From contig NC_136017.1 in assembly GCF_048128805.1 (NCBI RefSeq), positions 7,889,807-7,953,806 on the forward strand: a stretch of DNA of 64,000 nt. Direction: 5' to 3'. Origin of the DNA: Centroberyx gerrardi (taxonomy: Eukaryota > Chordata > Actinopteri > Beryciformes > Berycidae). The position numbers and the translations under genes were made by a program. Positions 48,137-59,400 of the stretch are shown piece after piece (position 1 is the stretch's first letter; each line of letters begins with the position of its first letter). Below the pieces are notes generated by a model that saw only the letters and a list, made by a program, of their open reading frames with translations, did no database searches and was not told the origin of the DNA.

Positions 48137-51100
48137 GGCACGCGGATAGCTGCATACTCTGAACTCTCTTCCATCGGTCTCGGAGGCCGAGCAGAAGCCC
48201 CTGGTGGCATCTGGTGGTTGAGAGCAGCGTACACGACAGGACTCTCCTCTTCCTCCTCCGCCCCCTTTCTTCCTTTCTTCCTCTTTCTTTCTCCTTCCTG
48301 TTTCTTCTTGCCGTAGACGTGGTCATTGTCTCCCGAGACTGTCGTCTGATTGGGCTCCAAGCATGCTGTGTTTTTCCGGTCGGGTGGGCGAGGCGGCGTG
48401 TTGTCGTAGATACATTCAGGACCTCTGCTGGGCAGGGCATGATGGGAAGTGGAGCTTCCTCTTGGGGGAGGTTGGAGGCAGGGGTGTGCGGATGGTTGTT
48501 CGGTCATGGGAATTGCCATGTACTGTAAACATACATCAAAAATATGTTACAGAAAAATGTTTAAAGGAATAAAAACTGGATGAAATGGCTATGCAGGTTT
48601 GGACTGTATCTCTGTTTTACCTGATTTTCTGTTTGCCTCTCTTTCTTGGATTCCCCTGCAAGATGGACAAATCAGATTATCATCAGGCAAAATCAATTAC
48701 TGTTTTCAGGATCATGATCATGAATATGCACTGCATGGCATATTTATTCTTATTACTTTAAGGTAGGGTGACCAGATGTCCCCATTTTCCGGGACAGTCC
48801 CTGGATTTGGTGCTTTGTCCCCAGCTGGCACTGTCCCCGGAAATGTCCCCAGATTTCCCCCTCTGTGGACGGCATTACTATCTGCTGATTGTCATTTTTA
48901 CCTCAGGACCATGGGGATTTTATCCTGTCTGGCTGTCTGGATGGGATTAGCATTGCAGGACCACATTGGTAATGTAGTCTAGTACATTATGATTTCAGTG
49001 CAATCTGGACAAAACTCTAATAAAAACTTCTCCTATAAATTACTAAGGGGGTTCTCAGTTCGTTGAAAAACAGTAATTATTAACATTGATCCGCATGGGA
49101 TTGAAACCACTGATTCACTCCAGTTACCAGCCTGCTAGTAGCCTAATATTAATTGTCAGTGATTTTCTCCCGGCTATCCAGGTAAAATTTCTGGCTGAAA
49201 TTACCTACCTACTGTATTGTATGAGCGAACTCTGACGTCCTGGGGTCATTTTAATCCCATCTGGATTGACATTTGGTGTTTCACACAATTACTGACTACC
49301 AACAATTACCGCACTGCCATCTATATTACCAGAACCACAAATGTCCCCAAATTTGCTCCCTAAAACCTGGTCACCTTACTTTAAGGCATTTTATCTGGGA
49401 AAAGATAGTTTCCCCTAAGGAATCAAAGAAGTATGTAAAAAATCAAAACATCTCACCTTTACACCCTCGCATTGATAGGACAGATATAATTATCACTATG
49501 ATGACAAGCGCCATGATCCCAGCAGCGATGTACACATACGGCAGTGTCTCCATAAAGTCACGATCCTGACTTATCGTGCTGTCTGCAAGAGGAAGAGCAT
49601 GTTTGACTCAACATGAATGCAGGGTTGCTGTATTTAAATTTAAATACTGGGCTACAAAATTTGAAAAGAACAATAAAATAACACCTCTACTGCATGTGAG
49701 CAATACAGGGCATGTGGAACACCAATATCACTGTGAGAAAGTGTGTGAACTTTTCTTACTTGTTTCATTCTTCCATGTAACTGTAACTGTGGTGAGCTCA
49801 ACACTATCTGAAAAATATTAAATATTGCTTATATATCCTAGATCAGATTGGGTAAAACATGAGGGGAATTTAATATCACAGACTTTTTATACTTTGAAAT
49901 GAATCCAGAATGAAACACTGCATTTTGTCAGTTTGTCATTCACCAGCAGTTAGAAATGTCGGCTGTGCAATGTGAACAGGAATTTCCTGGACCAGTACAG
50001 TACAGTGTAGGTGGATAAGTCCTGCTGTCATACTTACCAGAGACATAGACGGTGACAGAATGACTCACTTGCCCTCCACCATGACACTGATATACACCAG
50101 AGTCGCTTGTGAGCATGTTTGTGAAAACCAGATACAATATCCCTTCCAAATTTCCTGAAATTTCCCACTCTGTTGTGATGTGAGTGGAACTGTTGAAATG
50201 GATGGGGGTAAAACTTTGATCAAGTTTAGACCAGGAGATTGTTGGTGGTGAATTGTTGCAGAAAACAACTGGGCAGTGAATCCTGAGGTTTTCTCCAAGT
50301 GAAGCGTTGTAAACCGTGCCGCGGCGTACTTTAAGTTGTAGCTCACAGTCAGAATCTTGACCTGCATGAGGAAAAATGACAACAAACACAGAGTATAAAT
50401 GACTGGTCAAAATATCCTCACCTGGTACCTACAGTATACAGCATAGCAAGTAAGTATGATACTAGCTAATGATGAGAGAATATGAAATTAGATTTTGAAA
50501 CCAATGAACAATAACATAACATCTTTAGAACTACACTGTTAGAAGAGGGAGTACGGAGACAGCAGTTATCAGGTTCTGAAACACCATAAGCAGTGCTATG
50601 TAGCCATTGAAACACTGGAATTGGTGTTTGGGGAGTGCTTGAGTTGAAACACTAATATCAGTGTTTGGGAGCACTTTAAACACAATATTTTGGTTTTGAA
50701 ACACAAAACATTGTAAATCAATACTAAAGTGAAGGTTTCGGAGCTATACCCAGTTTTAAGTGTTTCAATACACATGAGTTTGCAGACACACAAAGAGTGT
50801 TTTGAAAGTTTGAAAGTCAGTTTATACGAGACCTTTACTGTTTGTTGCTGGCCTGTGTGCCTAGTGGCCAATCATTTTTTATTTTCAACTGTTATTCAAA
50901 TGAATAACAGTTGAAAATAAGCCTTTCTGTTGTCTTTCAGAGTATCACCAATGGATATTGCAGCTCTGACACTTGTCTTCTTTTAAGAGTACATTTTTGC
51001 CTTTATTGGACAGATCCAAATTGAGTTAGACAGGAAAGACTGGGAAGACATGCAGCAAAGGTACTGGACCAGATTCAAACCCAGGACATTGCATTTACAT

Positions 51101-54100
51101 GGCACACGCTTTAGACCACTGAGCCACCAGGACATCCCTCATTTGCCTTCTTTGTCTGTGTGAATTGGAAAATGGATTATCTCAGGTGGGCGGAGCTAGC
51201 CTGAGGTGTGTTTATTTTTCTGGCACTGTTTTCTGATTCCTGTGTTGCTACAGAGGCTAAGTTTACCCACAGCTAACGTTGGATTGGACAACATGCTACA
51301 ATGGTATGTTGCTGGAGACTGTTTTATTACATTTTGTTTGTGACTAAGATATCCACCTTAGTTTGCTAGTTAGCTATTTATAGCTAGCCTAAAGCTAGCT
51401 AGCTGATATTTGCTAGCTAAGCTTGTTGACATCTTAAAACAGTTCTTAACCTTAGCTTTGTTCCATCACATTAGTGCTTTGCTAATAGCTAAATAGTACT
51501 TTGCCAATGTAGCCTCTGCTGGGTCTGTACATTAGGCTAATGCTACAATGGCTAGTTTCAGCAGCTAAATACATAGAACTTCAGTGTTTAAGCTTCTACT
51601 GTAATAGTTATCATGTATGTGCCTTTGCAGATTCAAGTAGGATATAAGTGGAATCATAACTAACTCTGGTGTGCATGTGTGTGTGTGAGTGAGTGAGTGT
51701 GAGTGAGTGTATCCATCATCTGTCCTACTCAGCCACAGACCTCGACCCTGTTGACTGAGGAGGTCAGAGCAGCATGATGCTCCACCAGGAGGAAACATCA
51801 ACCCCACAAGACACTTCAGTCGGCCCTATAACTCCCTATATTTCAACCACTGGTCCATACTTACAGCGCAAAGATTTTACATAGTAGCCACAAATAAAAC
51901 TGTATTGGCTGCGCACAACTTCTCTGATGCCCTCACTGCCCTTGCTACTTCATTTTGTGGTAGCAGTATCCCAAAATGTATACAGATACAACTACTGAAT
52001 AATCCTAACTCCTAACTAATATAACAGGTAATATATGGATGCTATGGATCAGTCCCTGTCCGTTCATCCGTCTGTCCGTCCATCTGTTGGTCCATCATAA
52101 ACAACATTTTGGATGCCACTGAACCAATGTTTATTCATTATTGTGTAATTGTCTATAGTACAGTATACAATATAATTGTCACACAATATCTTTGACTTTA
52201 CTTATTAATTTTTACGAAACTAAGGGACATATGATGTATCTCATTGCTTCATGTGGGCATGGATGGCCTTACAATACAATATCTTGTATGCTGCTGATTG
52301 TTTATTGATAGAACTAAGATTTGTTTGTGACTGCATGCATTTTAATGAAGCATAAATCGAAATGCCTGAAAAAGCTATCTTTTTCTGTCCTCATTTGTAG
52401 TAAAGATATTTAAATTCATTGAACAATATTTGACAAAAAGGTAAAATAGTTGGTTGATACACCATATGAGGGTGTGTCGATATGAAACTATATGAAACAA
52501 TGATAAACACTATAGTGGTTTTTGGAGTGGTAAATAATACCATAGTGGTGTCTGGAGTGCCATAAAGTATAAGCAATCAAAACACCATAATGGTGTTTGG
52601 ATTCCCTGACAGTCAGCTATTGAAACACCATAGTGGTGTTTTCAGTCCATGAAAGTAAGGCATCAAAACACCTAGGCCTAAGTGGTGTTTAGAGTTGAGG
52701 AAAATAAGCTCTCAGAACACCTTACTAGGGTTTAGAGTTCCAGGTTTTACAGACCTCGAAACACCATGAAGTTTTTTGAATCTCTGAAATGTGTTTCAAA
52801 ACACTTATCTCATTGGTGTTTCCATGCTCCATATCAGGTTTGAAAACTGTGTGACCTGAGTGCTTCAAAGCCATTTTCGGATCTCAAAACAGTCACAAGA
52901 GTGTGTTTTGTAACACTAAATGTTGTCTTGAAACGCCAGTGTAAACAGGGTTTTAACTCCACTATAATGGTGGCAGCAGAGTTGCCACCACTTTTTGGGT
53001 TTCAAAACACTTTCTTCTAACAGTGTACACTGTAAAACTTGGTAATGATACAAAAAGAGAATTTGTAGGAGCGAAAGGTTGAAGGAGTTGTTTGTTAGTT
53101 TCTTTAAATGTCACATGATACCAACACTTTTATTGAGAAAATCACACAAATATTTGAAGGATACATTTAGGATACACATGAAGCCCAGTGCCTTCTTAAC
53201 ACTGTACAAGTCACATGGGAAGGGAAAAGTACCGTGATATGCAAATATGCAAGACTGAGAGACAAGTAAACAGCAAGTCACATTTTCCCTGATCTTCAGC
53301 AAAAGTGATACAGTATGTAAATGAATAACAAAAAAAATAAGATTGATTACACACATTGAGAAAAATCCCTAATTTGGTGACATTTCACTTTGTGATGTGT
53401 GGGAACACAATTTGCATAATACCCAGAGGCTAAAGGAACTGATATTCAACCCCACCTAAAATGTATTGTCTCAAGAGAGAAACGCTTGGCTGAAGAATTT
53501 CAATTTAAAATGATCCTCATAGATAGTAAAAAACAAAAAAAAACAAATGCAGCTGTGGCACATTGAGTCACCATTAATTGTTACCCATTTTACCCTCAGA
53601 CCACACAAAGAAACATACAAGGAAACCACAGTGCAGTCTCTCAGACCTTACCAGATAAATATATGAATGACACTGTGGTTAATGTCAGGGGGTTAAAATC
53701 ACCCACACCATTAATCAAATAAGAGGTGGAGCGTGTGTGTCACTCGCCTTGTTTTGGAAATATTTTTGAAAAATGGATTACATTTGGCTATTGAAATTTA
53801 GGGGGTATTTATGGTGAAAAAAGCTATTTTTTATGTGAGAAATGTACCAATAAGTATCAATGAAATCTACCTTGCCCAGTCTTTGTAATTGTGTTTTACC
53901 AGTACAAGGAAAAAGAAGTGGAAAAGCAGAAGGAAAACGAAGTAGACAGACCATTGATAAGGCTAATGAGTGATTTACCCAGAACAAACGGATTTTCCTA
54001 TGCCTCGCTTTTAGACTTACTTCTGCCTCTTTTATGTTTTTAGAAAACATATCTCTAATCGTTTCCATCGAGCTCCCACACACACACACACTCTCTGAAA

Positions 54101-55142
54101 ACATCCTCCTTTTGTGGAAGAAATGAACAGAAATTTGCATTCTTAGCGTCTTTTGGTTTCGCCAGTTTAACAGCCATGCATGATAGACCTTCCTTCGTTT
54201 TAAAGCCAAGTAAGGCTGTACATTATTATATGGTATGCTGTGACATCAGGCTTGACCAAGTCTGATTGTTTTTCCTGCCTGATACACCTTGAGTATAGGA
54301 ATCAAATGCAGAATCACACTTCAAGCTTACTCACTTTCAACCTAATGTATTTCTGTTATGACTTTTAATGCTGTGTGACACTGGTACTTGATCAGCAAGT
54401 AAATACGCCAGACTGAGCCAGTGGTTGTGTATGGGAGACGACTGTGCGCCTGCTCTGTCCCATTTAAGACTTTATGAACTGCCAACATACTTGCAGTTGT
54501 ACACTCAGTCCAAATCACATCAACTGAAAGCACACAACTTTTTCAGAAATTAGGTCTACAACCATTGCAATATTGCAACACAGAGTATTTAGATACAGGG
54601 TTCCTGCACAGTTTCAATTACAAAATATCAGACTTTTTCCAGACCTTAATTTGTTAAGATTACGATTTTGGCAGTCTGACAGTCGTCTTGCTCCGACTAA
54701 CTCTGCCATATCACTCTACAGATAATATCAGAATATGTCAGATGAGAGGGATCTAAAACCACAAACTGTATCCGTATGTATATTGGGACAGTACAATATT
54801 TTTCCATAATTTTCCAAACTTTTTTGTGTAATTTCTAGACTTTTCAAGACCTGGAAATTACCAAATTATTTTACTATAAATTTACAGACTTTCCAGACCT
54901 GTGTAGAAAACCTGTAGATAACATTTCAAAGCATCATTCATCTGAAAACTGAAACAACCTGACACTATTCTTTATCTGAGGGCTTCAGTCAATTCATTAT
55001 TGACCTACAAAGTCTACTACAGAGCGCCTGTAGTATAAGAGAAATTTGTGATAAACAATAACTTACTATCAGCGTCCAGGGTGAGAAGGAGAGCCGCTAA
55101 GACGGACACATGCAGGACGGTCCAGCAGCAGTTAGGCCTCAT
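48133..55142 (-). CDS. btla: B- and T-lymphocyte attenuator-like, complete (btla-2)
   Basis: Exons on the minus strand: 55067-55142 (signal peptide), 50038-50361 (Ig, residues 26-133), 49457-49582 (stalk and TM, to 175), 48621-48655 (GESKKERQTENQ) and 48133-48522 (tail), giving 316 residues. The Ig domain has DSDCELQLKV, IHCPVVFC, ISWSKL and SGVYQC, as in BTLA. The tail carries four tyrosine sites in the BTLA order: CIYDNT (Tyr 226, Grb2-type YxN), HVYGKK (Tyr 257), VVYAALNH (Tyr 285, ITIM) and SEYAAI (Tyr 310, ITSM-like with Ser for Thr). A Lys/Arg-rich and a Glu-rich stretch separate the second and third. By family it is an inhibitory receptor of lymphocytes for HVEM acting through SHP-1/SHP-2. 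Intron 1 is swollen to 4.7 kb by a CACTA-like element. Confidence 0.92.
48764..49378. mobile_element. hAT-like MITE with perfect 8-bp TSD
   Basis: The ends TAGGGTGACCAG and CTGGTCACCTTA are inverted repeats, flanked on both sides by CTTTAAGG (48756-48763 and 49379-49386). The equivalent intron of btla-1 (about 41940-41965) lacks it. No transposase frame. Confidence 0.85.
50879..50920. repeat. 42-bp near-perfect palindrome
   Basis: Two 20-bp arms (left arm TTATTTTCAACTGTTATTCA) with a 2-bp AA centre lie inside the CACTA-like element. Confidence 0.95.
50990..51137 (-). mobile_element. tRNA-derived SINE
   Basis: On the minus strand: GTCCTGGTGGCTCAGTGGTC (box A region), GGGTTTGAATCTGG (box B), then GCATGTCTTCCCAGTCTTTC and a GTCCAATAAAGGCAAAAA end. 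Confidence 0.75.
52480..52990. repeat. Subterminal AAACACCAT-ATGGTGTTT repeats
   Basis: Spaced about 30-60 bp apart are variants such as AAACACTATAGTGGTTTTTG, AAACACCATAATGGTGTTTG and AAACACCATAGTGGTGTTTT, each a small palindrome. They probably mark transposase binding regions of the surrounding element. Confidence 0.75.
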
Positions 55143-55670
55143 GGTGGAAGCGCTCTGAAAACCACCGGTCATCTTCTTTCAGCGGATGATGACAACGCAC
55201 ATCAGCCAGCCAAACACAGACAAACCAAGCAGTAAATGTTCTTCAGACTGCATCATTCTGCCTGGAACACGAAATAGAGAAGTGCTGTCGTCTAGGATGA
55301 TGCTGCTCAATGACAACACGCTTCCTCTTTCTCTCTCTCTGCTTCTGTTTCTCTTGCTCGCTCTGCCCCTCTCTCTCCTTAAAGTAGGTGCAGCAAATGC
55401 AGTGTGTAGGCTGATGGGTGGTATAGAGATGGAGGAGGTAAAGGGTTCTGGGATGGCAAAATGTTACCGCTGTGCCTTGTGGGCCTAATGCAACGACACG
55501 TCCCACATCCCTAAAGTCACCGCATCTTTTCCTCTAACAGCCAAGCCAAGTTTCAAGTGCTTATACCCTGCTAAGATGCAGCTATAGCAAGATCCAAAGT
55601 GTTAGTAAATCTCTTTCTCTCTCTCTCTTTCTCTCTCTCACAGACACACCTTCTCTCACTCTCTTCCTCG

Positions 55671-56199
55671 CTGCCACACTCTGTACCAAAGTCTGCATCA
55701 TGTCCTTGTCACTTCTTGGCAGTGTTTGTGGTTCACCGTCTTCAGTCGACTTCCTTTCTCCTCATTCTTTCTTCCTTTCATCTTAACCATCTCTATCTTC
55801 TGCAAGTTTGTGTGGCTTTCTGCACAGTAGAGGACTTAGGTACAGTATGCTGAAGTGGAGGTGGGTATGCTGTCAACCCACCGTCCAATAATCAACAGAA
55901 CTGATAAGTCACTTAACTGTATAAGGGACTGTATTAATAAGTATGCCGGAGAGAGGGGTGGCTGTCTGTCACCTGCACTGTGTGTTTTGTCTGCTTATAG
56001 CCCACTCATGACTCCACCAGTATCTCTGTGGTTGTTATCAGTGAACACCATCAGACTGTGGGATGTTTATCTTTCTCTGATCTCAGGAGAGGAGAGAGGA
56101 AGTGAGGAGAGGAGAGGAGAGGAGAGGAGGAGGCGAAGGGAGGGGAGAGGAGATTAAGCTGCTAGCCTCAAGTAAATGCAAATAAATTCAGAACTACAG
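55671..56199. other. Spacer before u2af1, with GGAGA repeat
   Basis: No gene. A GAGGA/GGAGA-rich tract occupies about 56087-56155. Confidence 0.6.
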
Positions 56200-56445
56200 T
56201 GACATCTTGCGGCCATTCGAGCTAGGAGACAAGTAGATGAAAGAACGTGCTGGAAATCAACATAACTCGGGGATGAAAAAGCAACCGATGAACCCCGAGA
56301 CTAGAGAAACAGCGCACTTATGCGGAGTTCAGCAACAGTGCAAATAGTCGGGCTATGACGTCACAGGTCAAACATTAACATTCTGCGCAACCTCCGTCGC
56401 TTTACGTATGACGTACACCACAACGTCCCCCCCGACGAGCCGAAA
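56200..56445 (+). promoter_or_regulatory. u2af1: u2af1 promoter/5' UTR with CRE
   Basis: CG-containing sequence directly upstream of the start codon. It has a perfect cAMP-response element TGACGTCA at 56356-56363 and a second half-site ATGACGTA at about 56407-56414. No TATA box is evident, as expected for a housekeeping gene. The transcription start is not determined. Confidence 0.55.
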
Positions 56446-59400
56446 ATGGCGGAATACCTGGCGTCCATTTTCGGTACAGAGAAAGACAAGTAAGTTTAAT
56501 TTTAGTGTTTTATTTCTGTGTTCATGTAAACGGTGCGTTGGGTACAAAGTGTGCACGTGGTAGTGCGGCTTTGCTGCCAGCCGTGGCTTCTCTGAGGCTT
56601 TGTTTGTAGTTGTAGCAGCCTTGAATGTCCCAGTCAAGCTAGCGAGAGATAGCTAACGCATTGAATGAAATCCAGGAAGGCATCCAGCTAACCCGCTGCT
56701 ACAATGTGGAGTCAGTTTGCGCCTAACCAACTATCGAGTGGTTTTTATTTAAGTAGTCCTCCAATCTGTGTGTACAAACTTAAAATCTGGCTACATGCTG
56801 CTCTTTACCATTCATAAATCAGTCACGTAACTCTTAAGTTTGTTAATTAGCTTGTTAGCAAACTGGCTAGCGGCGCCTAGGCAGGCGGTTTGTTTTGTTT
56901 CCAGTGGCCGCCGGAGTGCAGCAGAAGGCATCCTGTATATTTTCAGCTCATTAGACAGTGAACTAGTGCTCACAGCACCTGGGCCAATGTGTTAAATAAA
57001 TGCAAACTTTGTTGTCATCTTCACACATTGATCTTATACGTTTCTTTCAGGGTCAATTGTTCATTCTATTTCAAAATTGGAGCGTGTCGACATGGGGACC
57101 GCTGCTCTAGATTGCACAACAAGCCCACCTTCAGCCAGGTGAGTATCCCACCAATGTTATTCTTTTCAATGAGAGTGTTTCTCTATGGGAACTATGTCAA
57201 AACGTTTAAAATTATATCACTGTTGATGAAATGTTTTGACCACCAGCCACATTATCACATTTCATGTAGTTGATCTAACCAGTATACTTGTTATGAACAC
57301 TTTATATAGAGATGCTCTATTTTAGAAGGATATGCCCTATTGACCTAATTGTTACATTTCTCAAAGATGTATTTAAACAAGATAAAAAAATATTATTTAT
57401 CATATTTCATCTCTCAGAGATATCCAAATTTCATTTGGCATAAGAGCTAGCAGTCAATGAGTCTGATATTTTCCTCTAAGCGATAAGTGGAGTACTTTTA
57501 TGTTTTGTGAAACTCACTTAAAATTCACATAATAGAAAGTTTCACAGAGGGAAGAATCTAGTATTGAAATTTGCAATTTAAATTAAAACAAAAGATTAGA
57601 ATTATATAATGAATATAGGCTATAAAGTACAACAAAAATCAATCAAAAGGTTTGTCTCAACGTTGGAGTGTTTATCTGCACTGAGATGTTCTTTAAAAGT
57701 TTGTTATATTCAATTTTAGGACAGAATGTGAAGTCAATCGGTAACCTTTACTGAATGCAGCTTTATTTGTGTTGAATGTAAAGAATATGATTGTGTTCAT
57801 TTATGCAAAGTCAGGCCAAATCTTAGTGCGGTCTGTACATGATTCTTATGCTCTCATTGCTCCAAGCCCATGTGAATTGTTTGGTTAACATGTCACTAAT
57901 TACTTGTGAAAAGACCCATACTCTGTCAGTCCTTTTCTAATTTGCATTGTCATCTTCTAATGCTAGTAGTTGTATTTCAGGTCCCACGTTTTGCAGTTAT
58001 GAACTCCCTTAATTTTGTGTTTTGTTCTTTTTCAGCAAAGTCACACTTTTAAGCAGCCTGCGAAGAGGGGCGGGGGTGGTTTACTGCACATTTTAGTTGT
58101 TGAAAGTCTGAAAGTTTTTCTGAAAAAGAATGTTCAAGTGGTTAAAAATGTGGCACATCCTACCATCTATAAACGCACGCTAATGCAGACTTCCTGGAAC
58201 CCATTTCACAGGCCAATATAACTCGACTTTGGTTTTAAGAGAATGTCAGGGTGTGAGGCTGAGCTTAACCCCTAGGTGGACCACAAGTAACCAGAGACCC
58301 CTGGATCTTCACTCTCTTTTGTTCCTCTTATTTGCAAACAGCGTCTATAGATCTTGCACTATTTTAAGATCTAAAGAAGCTAGTTGAGTGTAGAGCACAG
58401 CCAAATTTACATCAGAACAAGTACAGAATTAGGCATTCATCAAACAATCCTCTCTGACCATGTATCTTTTTATTTTTCCCTCTGCAGACCATCTTGATTC
58501 AAAACATCTACCGTAATCCCCAAAACAGTGCACAGACGGCCGACGCCTCTCGCTGTAAGTCCAAAGATTTGTTAGCCTCTGAGGTGCAGAAGTCCCTCCT
58601 TTCTCCCTCCCCGGTTCCTAAAAAAAATAGCCCACATTACAGCAGGCTGGGTGTGAGGGACTGCCTCAGCCCTGTTAGCGGGAGACCCAACTTTGCTTCT
58701 ACACAACATGACCCCATTATCGTCCAAATATCCCAAAGCAAATATGCTCGGTCAGTTATGGCTAGTTGTAGTTGTCTACTTCAGGGTTTATTTCTCTGGC
58801 CTCACGCACCTCTTCGGTCGCTTACTACCAACAAAAAGCATAGACAAAACAAACGCTTGACCGCTAATCCTTGCTCTATCTGTTTTTCCACCTAAATTTG
58901 CATTAGAAGAGCAGAAGTTTAGGACGGTTTAGCTGAGCGCTCACATGATTTAGGTTGTAGGCTACTTAGACCCGTGTGTCGTAGGCGTGAACAGTAACGA
59001 TGTTGAGCCCAGTCTAGCAGAGCTGACGCACAGCCTCTCGTACAGGTAGGTGTGTGTGTGTGTGTGATGGGTTATGGAGCCTTCGGTCCGACTCACTGAC
59101 TGTGGCACTGTTCTGCTCTGTTGTGCTGACATTTGATTTCTGTTTCCAAACAGGGATTTTAGAATTGGCCAGGCTGTTTCCCTTTGGGGCCTGTATTTAT
59201 TAAACTATGTGTCCATTGGATTTGAAAGGATTGGATTCATCATACCATTGTCTTGTATATTAAGGCTCTTGGGAAATGAGTGTTGGTGGAGGATTTCATC
59301 CGACCGGTGAGAACTGGTCAGATGTCCTTTATCAGCACCCTCACTCTGAGAGGCTTGATTTAAAAAAGACATAGGTATCAAATTCAGTTATTGTGAAATT

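Larger units (their letters stand above)
50534..53025. mobile_element. CACTA/EnSpm-like non-autonomous element in btla-2 intron 1
   Basis: The ends CACTGTTAGAAG and CTTCTAACAGTG are perfect inverted repeats, flanked by TA. Unit 1 (about 43420-43440) shows the uninterrupted site. Near both ends are many copies of the short palindrome AAACACCATAGTGGTGTTT in variant form, as in CACTA subterminal repeats. The TA flank would instead suggest a TA-targeting family, so the superfamily is open. A SINE (50990-51137) has landed inside. No transposase frame is recognised. Confidence 0.7.
45944..55670 (-). repeat. Tandem duplication unit 2 (distal BTLA copy)
   Basis: Collinear with 38480-44740. By eye the Ig exons differ at about 6 of 324 positions and the TM exons at about 3 positions plus one codon. 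The surviving part of the tail exon differs at about 24 of 176. Confidence 0.85.

Noticed and set aside
52480-52990. CRISPR-like array of spaced short palindromes
   Set aside because: Units vary, spacing is irregular and the context is an intronic transposable element in vertebrate DNA; subterminal repeats explain it.
58494-58895. 133-residue frame at the first alternative u2af1 exon as a separate gene
   Set aside because: Only its first 20 or so residues are exon; it then reads through a good GTAAGT donor into intron.
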